Source of the DNA: an uncultured Collinsella sp.
Lineage (GTDB): Bacteria > Actinomycetota > Coriobacteriia > Coriobacteriales > Coriobacteriaceae
Assembly (NCBI GenBank): GCA_934621885.1
Contig: CAKTUH010000027.1
Span: 1-5,242 of the forward strand
DNA: 5,242 nt
Reading direction: 5' to 3'
The notes beneath the pieces are model-generated. The model was not told the origin of the DNA, did no database searches, and worked only from the letters and a program-made list of their open reading frames with translations. Shown here piece after piece: positions 1 to 5,140 of this stretch. Position numbers and translations under genes: made by a program. Positions within the stretch are counted from its first letter, which is position 1. The number at the start of each line of letters is the position of its first letter.

Positions 1-63
1 CGCGCATGCAGCCCCACGCTCGTCGTCCACCAACGGCTCATGGCAAACGGGACACAACAACAT
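1..63 (-). CDS. rlmA: N-terminal fragment of an RlmA-like 23S rRNA (guanine-N1)-methyltransferase (partial, runs off the left edge)
   Basis: Only the first 21 codons are present, and the gene continues leftward out of the window. The peptide starts MLLCPVCHEPL and has Cys at 4, 7 and 20. This CxxC-x12-C spacing and the CPxCHxPL wording match, from memory, the N-terminal zinc site of RlmA, where a His four residues later completes the site. RlmA methylates N1 of a guanine in 23S rRNA helix 35 using S-adenosylmethionine, but none of the methyltransferase domain is visible here. The start is well supported by AAGGAG at 69-74 (minus strand), five bases before ATG. The gene diverges from the MATE transporter across a 179-bp spacer. 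Another methyltransferase or small protein with an N-terminal zinc ribbon remains possible. The reading frame is secure, and the family call is moderate. Confidence 0.55.
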   Translation of the reverse strand, partial: MLLCPVCHEPLVDDERGAACA

Positions 64-118
64 GGCAACTCCTTAGCACGGACAACACAGCGCCCACCAT
101 TGTCTCACGCCTCCCCCA

Positions 119-178
119 CCTAGTCATTGGGGACGTTCTTAAACGACTAGTCATTCAAGAACGTCCCCAATGACTAGG
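119..178. repeat. 60-bp near-perfect palindrome, REP/MITE-like hairpin element
   Basis: Positions 119-140 and 157-178 are exact 22-base inverted repeats, starting CCTAGTCATTGGGG on the left and ending CCCCAATGACTAGG on the right. The 16-base centre (141-156) is itself nearly symmetric around GACTAGTC (145-152). Over the whole 60 bp, 28 of 30 symmetric base pairs match. The two exceptions are A/C oppositions at 141/156 and 144/153. The 9-mer CTAGTCATT occurs at 120-128 and 147-155, and inverted at 169-177. No T-tract follows on either strand, and the element lies between divergent genes, so it is not a terminator for either neighbour. It is visibly less GC-rich than nearby genes. The structure is seen directly; identity as a mobile REP-type element is inferred. 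Confidence 0.85.
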
Positions 179-198
179 CGAATAGGAGTATCATCGTC

Positions 199-222
199 TG
201 CGCAAATGAACATTGAAGCGCA
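199..222. promoter_or_regulatory. Possible operator-like dyad upstream of the MATE gene
   Basis: TGCGC (199-203) and GCGCA (218-222) form an inverted repeat around a second one, AATG (205-208) and CATT (211-214). The inner pair is offset by one base from the outer pair's centre. The dyad lies 20 bases upstream of the transporter start, where a repressor of a drug-efflux gene could bind. TATAAA at 223-228 directly follows it but lacks a convincing -35 partner. No regulator with an obvious matching site is encoded beside it. The site is weak and could be chance. Confidence 0.2.
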
Positions 223-242
223 TATAAAGAGATTGAGAGCGT

Positions 243-1625
243 ATGGCTGAAACCGCATCTAAGCACATTGACATGACGACCGGCTCACTGTGGCGCAATA
301 TTCCCCTGTTCGCGTTTCCTGTGGCCGCCACAAGCATCTTGGAGCAGCTATCGAACCTCATCGCCACGGTCATTATCGGCAACTTCTCGGGCGACCAGGG
401 AACCCTTGCCATGGCCGCCGTCGGCTCCAATGTGCCGCTCACCAGCCTGATGATCAACCTGTTTATCGGCCTGTCGCTTGGCTCCAACGTGGTCATCGCC
501 AACGCCATCGGCCGCAACGACCAAAACATGGTCAAGCGTGCCGTCCACACCTCGATCCTCATGGCACTCGTGGGCTTTGTCGTTATCGCACTGGGCGAGA
601 TCTTTGCCGAGCCCATGCTCGCCGCGCTCAATGTTCCAGCCGAAACCATGCCGCTCGCCTCACTCTACCTGCGCGTCTTTTTGCTCAGCATGCCCTCGAT
701 CTTGCTCTATAACTTTGAGGCCGCGATCTTCCGCTCCGTCGGCATCACCCGCATGCCGCTGCAGGCGCTTGCCGTGTCCACCGTCCTCAACATTGGCCTG
801 GACCTCATCTTTGTCCCCGTACTCCACTGGGGCGTCGCGGGCGTCGCCATCGCCACCGCCATCGCCTACACCGTCAGCGCCGCTACGCTCTTTATCCGCC
901 TGCTCAAGACCGACTCCGTCGTCCGCGTCACCCCACGCGATCTGGCTATCGACCCTGTCGCCCTCAAGCGCATCGTCAAGATCGGCCTGCCCGCCGGCAT
1001 CCAAAGCGCTGTCTTTGCCGTCGCCAACATCATCATCCAGTCCGCCATCAACAGCTTGGGCACCGAGGTCATGGCGGCATCGAGCGCTGCCATGAGCCTG
1101 GAGTACGTGTGCTACAACCTGCTCAACAGCTTTAGCCAGGCCTGCACCACCTTTGTGGGACAAAACCACGGCGCGCGCCAGATCGACCGCTGCACCAAGA
1201 CGCTCAAGGTCTGCCTGGTCGAAGGTGGCATTGTCGCGCTCACCACCATCGTCATCATCGTCGGCTTGGGTCGCGAGATCCTGTCGCTCTTTAACAGCGA
1301 TCCCAACATCGTCTCGATCGGCTATATCCGCGTGTGCTCGATCTTCCCTGCATACGCCTTTAGCATGTTCTACGAAAACATGTCCGGCTACCTGCGCGGC
1401 TTTGGCATCTCGCTCATGCCTGCCCTCATCACCATGATCTGCGTCTGCGGCATCCGCTTCTACTGGGTGTTCTGCGTGTTCCCGCACTTCCGCACGTTCG
1501 CCAACATCATGATGGTCTACCCCATCAGTCTGGGCACCACGGCGTTCTTTATGGTCGTAGCGGTATTGCTCTGCCACCCGGCGCGCACCTACCGCCTGGC
1601 CCAGGCCAAGGCAGAGGCGCGCTAG
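243..1625 (+). CDS. MATE-family multidrug/toxin efflux transporter
   Basis: This 460-residue polytopic membrane protein has the usual MATE length and about twelve hydrophobic segments, roughly at 17-44, 55-80, 98-118, 136-157, 172-192, 196-219, 242-268, 285-305, 322-342, 358-376, 389-410 and 422-445. Family-typical stretches are DMTTGSLWRN (10-19) before TM1, SLGSNVVIANAIGRND (78-93), VLNIGLDLIFVPV (181-193), GVAGVAIATAIAY (197-209), KIGLPAGIQS (246-255) and FVGQNHGAR (304-312). GLP and GQNxGA are repeated-half signatures. Members export cationic drugs or metabolites in exchange for Na+ or H+, but the substrate cannot be read from this sequence. An in-frame TGA at 234-236 limits the start to the ATG at 243 or later. 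The ribosome-binding site is poor (GAGAG at 235-239, or AAAGAG further upstream). The gene converges on the LysR gene, leaving 26 bp between stop codons and no clear terminator. Confidence 0.93.
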   Translation: MAETASKHIDMTTGSLWRNIPLFAFPVAATSILEQLSNLIATVIIGNFSGDQGTLAMAAVGSNVPLTSLMINLFIGLSLGSNVVIANAIGRNDQNMVKRAVHTSILMALVGFVVIALGEIFAEPMLAALNVPAETMPLASLYLRVFLLSMPSILLYNFEAAIFRSVGITRMPLQALAVSTVLNIGLDLIFVPVLHWGVAGVAIATAIAYTVSAATLFIRLLKTDSVVRVTPRDLAIDPVALKRIVKIGLPAGIQSAVFAVANIIIQSAINSLGTEVMAASSAAMSLEYVCYNLLNSFSQACTTFVGQNHGARQIDRCTKTLKVCLVEGGIVALTTIVIIVGLGREILSLFNSDPNIVSIGYIRVCSIFPAYAFSMFYENMSGYLRGFGISLMPALITMICVCGIRFYWVFCVFPHFRTFANIMMVYPISLGTTAFFMVVAVLLCHPARTYRLAQAKAEAR

Positions 1626-1651
1626 ACGAAACCTCAAGCGCCGCGCAATCG

Positions 1652-2518
1652 CTAATTGACGATATGCGAGCTCATGTAATCGATAAAGCGCCTGGTGGCA
1701 ATGGGCATGGTGTCCCAGCTGCGCCAGGCCGCCACCACGTCGCGCGAAGGGGCATGCACGATGGGCCGCACGCGAATATCAGCCCTCATGCCCTCGACGG
1801 TACGGCGATAGAGCATGCTCACGCCCAGCCCCTCCTCAACCATCGCCATAATGGTGTAGTCATCGGTGACCTCGCTCGTCACATGCGGCGATAGCCCGTG
1901 TGCGGCAAACGCGTCAAGCACCAGGCTCTGTTCGCCTTCGTCCAGCAGCACAAATGGCTCGGACGCCAAATCGGCAAGCGTGACCTTTTCCTTTGCCGTC
2001 AGCGGATGCGTTGCCGGCAGCAGCGCCACGAGCTCATCGTGATAGACCACGCGCTTCTGAAGCCCGGCGGTAAACCCACGTGCCGTAAAGCAAAAATCCA
2101 CCACGCCGTCGTGCACCCACTGGGCATTGCGCGTGTAATCACCCTGTTTGAGGGTAAAACGCACACCCGGATGCAGCGTTCCAAAGTCGCGGATCACGCG
2201 CGGCAGCACGGTTCGGCTCACGTTGGTAAACGTTGCAATGCGAATGTCGGTCGACGACAGGCCCAGCAGCTCCTGGCGCTTGCCCTCGAGCTCGGCCTCG
2301 GCCGTCACGATCTGACGCAGGTACGGTAGATACTGCTTACCGTCGCGCGTAAGCGAGACGCCCTGCTTACCGCGTTCGATGAGCGTGGTGCCCAGCTCGC
2401 GTTCGAGCGCCTTGACCGCCTGGCTCACCGCGCTCTGCGTATAGCCCAGCTCGTCGGCCGCGCTCTTAAGGCTGCCACGATCGACCACCATACAAACAAT
2501 CTGATACCGCGATGCCAT
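1652..2518 (-). CDS. LysR-type transcriptional regulator
   Basis: This 288-residue protein has the standard LysR layout and length. An N-terminal winged helix-turn-helix spans about residues 2-60, with GSLKSAADELGYTQSAVSQA (15-34) and LERELGTTLIERG (38-50). A linker helix at about 62-86 is followed by a periplasmic-binding-protein-like effector domain at about 90-285. That domain contains DIRIATFTNVSRTVLPRVI (91-109), HPGVRF (116-121), DELVALLPATHPL (161-173) and VEEGLGVSMLYRR (227-239). Such proteins bind promoter DNA as tetramers and respond to a small co-inducer, which is unknown here. ATG at 2518 is preceded by TGGAGG (2523-2528, minus strand) four bases away. The gene diverges from the EamA transporter, so the parsimonious inference is that it regulates itself and that transporter. 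The convergent MATE gene is a less obvious target. Confidence 0.93.
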   Translation of the reverse strand: MASRYQIVCMVVDRGSLKSAADELGYTQSAVSQAVKALERELGTTLIERGKQGVSLTRDGKQYLPYLRQIVTAEAELEGKRQELLGLSSTDIRIATFTNVSRTVLPRVIRDFGTLHPGVRFTLKQGDYTRNAQWVHDGVVDFCFTARGFTAGLQKRVVYHDELVALLPATHPLTAKEKVTLADLASEPFVLLDEGEQSLVLDAFAAHGLSPHVTSEVTDDYTIMAMVEEGLGVSMLYRRTVEGMRADIRVRPIVHAPSRDVVAAWRSWDTMPIATRRFIDYMSSHIVN

Positions 2519-2676
2519 CTTGCCTCCACATTGACGCAGTCGTAAAACGTTTTGCCAGCGCTTTTCTTGCCTACATTAGCTTTGCTTAATCATACTGAAG
2601 ATACATTCGCTTTACTACATCCATATCTGAGCGCAGAATCCTTTTTGCGAAACCGTTCTGTAACAAAAGGAGTCCC
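2519..2676. promoter_or_regulatory. Divergent lysR / EamA-transporter control region
   Basis: This 158-bp spacer is distinctly AT-richer than the flanking genes. It contains a perfect 10-bp palindrome, AAAACGTTTT (2544-2553), close to the lysR start. A second dyad, ATTA-N8-TAAT (2575-2590), lies near the middle and also fits the loose T-N11-A pattern of LysR sites. A plausible rightward promoter is TTTACT (2611-2616), a 17-base spacer and CAGAAT (2634-2639), giving a leader of about 30 bases. For lysR, TATGAT (minus strand of 2589-2594) is a good -10 match without a clear -35 and overlaps the second dyad. All element assignments are by eye. Confidence 0.45.
2544..2553. promoter_or_regulatory. 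Perfect 10-bp palindrome AAAACGTTTT, candidate operator
   Basis: The palindrome lies 25 bases upstream of the lysR start codon, within its probable 5' leader. This would suit autoregulation by the LysR protein or binding by another dimeric factor. The next base pair outward (T2543/G2554) does not continue the symmetry. A 10-bp AT-rich palindrome is not rare, so this is a suggestion only. Confidence 0.25.
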
Positions 2677-3579
2677 ATGGATCGCAAAAAAGCAATCGCG
2701 CTCTCATTTTCCGTTCCCGTCGCATGGGGCTTTTCGTATCCCCTCATGAAGATCGGCATGGACAGCATGAACGCCACGAGCATCGTCGCGCTGCGCTGCC
2801 TCATCGCCTTTGCGGCCTGCTTGTTGCTCTTCCATAAGCACGCCTTCCGCATCAACCGCGACCTTATGGTCCGCGCCGCCATTATCGGCGCCATCATGGC
2901 AACCGAGCTCACCTGCATGTGCCTGGGTTCCAGCCTCACCTCTGCCTCTACCGCCGGCTTTTTGCAGAGCCTGACGGTCGTAATCGTTCCGTTTGCCAAC
3001 GCCGCCCTACTGCGTCGCGCCCCCGAGCGCAAGGTGCTCGTCGGCACCGCTATCGTCACCTGCGGCACGCTGCTGCTCTCGGGCGCCGACTTTACCAGCC
3101 TGAACCCCGGCGCGATCATCATGCTGCTCTCCGCCTTTGTCTACGCCGGGCACATCATCGTTGCCAAGCGTTTTGTCGAAGAAGTCGACCCACTGTCCCT
3201 GGGCGTTTGGCAGCTGGGCTTTGGCGGCCTGTTCTCGGGCATCGCCGCATGCGTCTTTGGCGGCTTTACGCTTCCCAGCACGCCCAGCGAGATTGTGGTT
3301 GTCGTTGCCCTCGCGCTCATCTGCTCGGCCTACGGCTTCATCACGCAAACGCTCGTGCAGCCTCATGTGCCCGCCGAGACCACCGGCTTTGCCTTCTCGC
3401 TTGAGCCGGTCTGCTCCGCCGTCTTCTCGTTCTTCCTCGTTGGCGAAGTCCTGAGCCCCATCGCCTTCCTGGGCGCCGCCCTCATCCTCACCGGCGTCAT
3501 GGTGGCGACCGTCGAGCTTCCGCGCCTTCATGCACGCAGCCACGCTCGTATAGCAGGAACACCCGAGCACGTCTCCTAG
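2677..3579 (+). CDS. EamA/DMT-superfamily transporter (10 TM)
   Basis: The protein has 300 residues and two EamA repeats of about five membrane helices each, approximately at 7-24, 33-52, 64-83, 92-111, 118-135, then 144-163, 174-197, 205-222, 233-255 and 260-278. Typical features are VAWGFSYPLMKIG (15-27), the end of the first repeat at about 88-112 (SASTAGFLQSLTVVIVP), and the second-repeat signature SLEPVCSAVFSFFLVGE (241-257) with GAALILTGVMVA (266-277). A short basic tail (281-300) should be cytoplasmic. Relatives export amino acids, purines or other metabolites, but the family name does not predict a substrate. ATG at 2677 has AAAAGGAG (2665-2672) four bases upstream. Divergence from a LysR gene strongly suggests LysR-controlled expression. 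No clear terminator follows, only a five-pair CCGCG/CGCGG hairpin (3584-3606) without a T-tract. Confidence 0.93.
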   Translation: MDRKKAIALSFSVPVAWGFSYPLMKIGMDSMNATSIVALRCLIAFAACLLLFHKHAFRINRDLMVRAAIIGAIMATELTCMCLGSSLTSASTAGFLQSLTVVIVPFANAALLRRAPERKVLVGTAIVTCGTLLLSGADFTSLNPGAIIMLLSAFVYAGHIIVAKRFVEEVDPLSLGVWQLGFGGLFSGIAACVFGGFTLPSTPSEIVVVVALALICSAYGFITQTLVQPHVPAETTGFAFSLEPVCSAVFSFFLVGEVLSPIAFLGAALILTGVMVATVELPRLHARSHARIAGTPEHVS

Positions 3580-3628
3580 AGCTCCGCGCTTTTATACACA
3601 CCGCGGTCCAGCAGCCATCGGACGCCCT

Positions 3629-3634
3629 TACAAT
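3629..3634 (+). promoter_or_regulatory. Probable -10 element of the ung promoter
   Basis: TACAAT matches five of six bases of TATAAT. Transcription would start near 3641, leaving a leader of about 29 bases before the ATG at 3670. No good -35 hexamer lies 16-18 bases upstream (GGTCCA at 3605-3610 is the nearest). Placement of the start about 29 bases later independently argues against the earlier in-frame ATG at 3637, which would fall upstream of the transcript. Confidence 0.4.
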
Positions 3635-3654
3635 AGATGCCAGCAAAGCATCTA
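3634..3654. promoter_or_regulatory. Inverted repeat at the ung promoter/leader (TAGATGC-N7-GCATCTA)
   Basis: A perfect 7-base inverted repeat (3634-3640 and 3648-3654) is separated by seven bases, CAGCAAA. It starts at the last base of the putative -10 and ends five bases before the Shine-Dalgarno sequence. It could be an operator over the transcription start or a small 5' mRNA hairpin. It does not resemble the actinobacterial or Bacillus SOS (LexA) box as I know it. No T-tract follows, so it is not a terminator. Confidence 0.4.
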
Positions 3655-3659
3655 CGTAC

Positions 3660-3665
3660 AAGGAG
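3660..3665 (+). promoter_or_regulatory. ung: Shine-Dalgarno sequence that sets the ung start
   Basis: AAGGAG lies four bases before ATG 3670, the same spacing as in the EamA gene. The in-frame ATG at 3637 has no such sequence and would add 11 poorly family-like residues (MPAKHLRTRSP). The start at 3670 is therefore preferred. Confidence 0.75.
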
Positions 3666-3669
3666 CCCC

Positions 3670-4395
3670 ATGGACACCGCAACTCGCGACCGCAACATAG
3701 CAACTTGGTTGGGCGATGCGCCGCAGCCGGTACGTGACACCACGAACCAGTTGCTCGAGCGCATCGCCCTTTTGCGTGCCGAGCAGACCATCTACCCGGC
3801 ACAGGACGACATCCTCAACGCGCTTGCCTATACGCCGGCGGATCAGGTCAAAGTCGTCATCTTAGGCCAAGACCCCTACCATGGGCCCAACCAGGCCATG
3901 GGGCTATCGTTCTCGGTTCCCGCGACGCAAACCAAGCTACCGCCGAGCCTGCGCAACATCTATAAGGAACTCAATGCCGATCTGGGCTGCCCCATCCCGG
4001 CCACGGGCGATCTGACGCCATGGGTGCAGCAGGGCGTCCTACTTCTTAACACCACACTCACCGTGCGCGAACACGCCGCCAACTCACACGCCAAGCTAGG
4101 CTGGAGCACCCTGACCGACTACATCATCGAGCGCTGCTGCCAGCTACCCCAGCCCGTGGTCTTTTTGGCCTGGGGCCGCTTTGCTCAGCAGATGGTCGAG
4201 GGCAAGCTCGCCGCAACCGGCGCGAGCGAGGCGACCGGCAAGTTCTGTCTGGCGTCAACGCACCCCTCGCCGCTTTCGGCCAACCGGGCCACAGCAGAGC
4301 TCCCCGCTTTTATGGGCTCGCGCCCCTTCTCCGCTGCCGATCGGCTACTCGAACAGCACGGCTCGACCCCCGTCAACTGGACTTGCCTCGGCTAA
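3670..4395 (+). CDS. ung: Uracil-DNA glycosylase, family 1
   Basis: The enzyme excises uracil from DNA, the first step of base-excision repair after cytosine deamination or dUTP misincorporation. It is a cytosolic, cofactor-free, single-domain protein of 241 residues from the chosen start. Signature motifs are GQDPYHGP (66-73, catalytic Asp68 and Tyr70), GLSFSV (78-83, uracil-stacking Phe81), LLNTTLTV (125-132, uracil-reading Asn127), VFLAWG (164-169) and HPSPLSA (198-204, His198 and the DNA-intercalating Leu202). The first four positions sit at +4 to the E. coli enzyme, and His198 at +11. This implies about seven extra residues between WG and HPSP. Downstream, RGFFG is replaced by a longer RATAELPAFMG. 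All catalytic residues are intact, so the gene should be functional. It is probably monocistronic, with its own promoter and a strong terminator. Confidence 0.97.
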   Translation: MDTATRDRNIATWLGDAPQPVRDTTNQLLERIALLRAEQTIYPAQDDILNALAYTPADQVKVVILGQDPYHGPNQAMGLSFSVPATQTKLPPSLRNIYKELNADLGCPIPATGDLTPWVQQGVLLLNTTLTVREHAANSHAKLGWSTLTDYIIERCCQLPQPVVFLAWGRFAQQMVEGKLAATGASEATGKFCLASTHPSPLSANRATAELPAFMGSRPFSAADRLLEQHGSTPVNWTCLG

Positions 4396-4409
4396 AAATC
4401 GATACTTCA

Positions 4410-4449
4410 AAAACGCGCCCGACGGCAATCTTGCCATCGGGCGCGTTTT
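4410..4449. terminator. Probable bidirectional intrinsic terminator between ung and the SDR gene
   Basis: The 19-base arms 4410-4428 and 4431-4449 are complementary except for one C/A opposition (4423/4436). The GC-rich core is CGCGCCCGA paired with TCGGGCGCG. In practice the tip would open to a loop of about six bases. The stem is bordered by TTTT (4446-4449) on the plus strand and by five T's on the minus strand (complement of 4409-4413). It lies 14 bases after the ung stop and one base after the SDR stop, so it can serve both convergent genes. Confidence 0.9.
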
Positions 4450-4450
4450 G

Positions 4451-5131
4451 CTATTCGGGCCAAATAAATTGTGTGCGGCCGGCCTCGCCACCGTCAATGA
4501 GCAGACTCTGCCCGGTCATAAACCGGTTGGTCACGCCCACAAAGTAGATCCACTCGGCGATCTCTTGGGCGGTTGCCCAGCGTTTAAGCGGCGTGAGCTC
4601 CATAATCTGGTTCCACAGGTGCTCGTCTTCCATCACACAACGGTTGAGCGGCGTGATAACGCCGCCCGGGTCCACACTGTTGGCGATGGCCTGCGGCGCC
4701 AGGCGGTTTGCAAGGTTCTTGGTGTAGGCGATAACGCCGCCCTTGCTGGCAGCATAGGCGGGAAACTCCGATCCCGTATGTCCGCTCGCCGACCCCACAT
4801 TGACCACGGATTTGATAGCCGGCGTCGGCTTTGCGGCAAGCCCCTCCCCCACAAAGGCGTAACACTCGGTCACGTTGATGGTGCCACACAGGTTGGCGGC
4901 GATGTCGTCAGCCGAATCCTGCGTACCGGCAACGTTTACGATTACCTGGGGTTCAAGGTTAACTGGAAACGAGTCCGGCTCGCGTACATCAACGATCAGA
5001 TGGCGGTAGCGCTCGTGTTCGACCGCCGCCGGCAGCAGATCAAAGCCCACGACCTCGTGGCCCTCGTCCAAAAAGCGCTGCACGCACGCGGCTCCGATAC
5101 CGCCCGAAGCGCCCGTGATCAAAACCCGCAT
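4451..5131 (-). CDS. Compact short-chain dehydrogenase/reductase (SDR), NAD(H)-type; possibly 3-alpha-HSD-like
   Basis: This is a 226-residue Rossmann-fold oxidoreductase with TGASGGIG (6-13) for cofactor binding and Asp31 ending strand beta-2 (VVGFD), which usually favours NAD(H) over NADP(H). It also has NVAG (66-69), Asn80 in the NLxG position, Ser114 in NVGSASG, and the catalytic pair Tyr126/Lys130 (YAASK). DPGGVITPL (154-162) and GQSLLIDGG (207-215) are typical of the classical C-terminal half. It is about 25 residues shorter than classical SDRs. Shortening lies in the beta-2 to beta-4 region and between NVAG and Asn80. These shortenings and the ending IDGGEAGRTQF recall the Comamonas 3-alpha-hydroxysteroid dehydrogenase/carbonyl reductase group, so a steroid or other carbonyl substrate is possible but unproven. 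ATG has AAGGAG (5137-5142, minus strand) five bases upstream. The gene is probably co-transcribed with the gene before it. Confidence 0.9.
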   Translation of the reverse strand: MRVLITGASGGIGAACVQRFLDEGHEVVGFDLLPAAVEHERYRHLIVDVREPDSFPVNLEPQVIVNVAGTQDSADDIAANLCGTINVTECYAFVGEGLAAKPTPAIKSVVNVGSASGHTGSEFPAYAASKGGVIAYTKNLANRLAPQAIANSVDPGGVITPLNRCVMEDEHLWNQIMELTPLKRWATAQEIAEWIYFVGVTNRFMTGQSLLIDGGEAGRTQFIWPE

Positions 5132-5140
5132 ACTTGCTCC

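Noticed and set aside
119..178. The 60-bp palindrome as a CRISPR repeat or intrinsic terminator
   Set aside because: There is a single copy with no spacer array and no T-tract, and it lies between divergent genes where no transcript needs ending.
206..250. A 14-codon ORF (MNIEAHIKRLRAYG) whose stop overlaps the MATE start, as a possible leader peptide
   Set aside because: The only Shine-Dalgarno-like sequence (AGGAG, 184-188) is 17 bases from its ATG, which is too far. There is no other sign of coding, and such short ORFs are common by chance.
660..1637. A 325-codon open frame antisense to the MATE gene
   Set aside because: Its product is a low-complexity Asp/Ala/Arg/Gly-rich string typical of a shadow frame opposite a high-GC membrane-protein gene. 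It has no domain and lies under a clear gene.
1616..1642. GGCGC/GCGCC hairpin at the MATE-LysR junction as a terminator
   Set aside because: The stem has only five pairs with a 17-base loop and no T-tract on either strand.
3007..3570. A 187-codon open frame antisense to the EamA transporter
   Set aside because: It has the same acidic, low-complexity shadow composition and no recognisable motif, and it is fully covered by a convincing gene.
3584..3606. CCGCG/CGCGG hairpin after the EamA gene as a terminator
   Set aside because: The stem has five pairs with a 13-base loop. Its T's lie in the loop, with no T-tract following, so it does not fit an intrinsic terminator.
3637..3669. Earlier in-frame ATG (3637) as the ung start
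   Set aside because: It has no ribosome-binding site, and it falls between the putative -10 and transcription start. The ATG at 3670 has AAGGAG at ideal spacing and gives a family-typical length.
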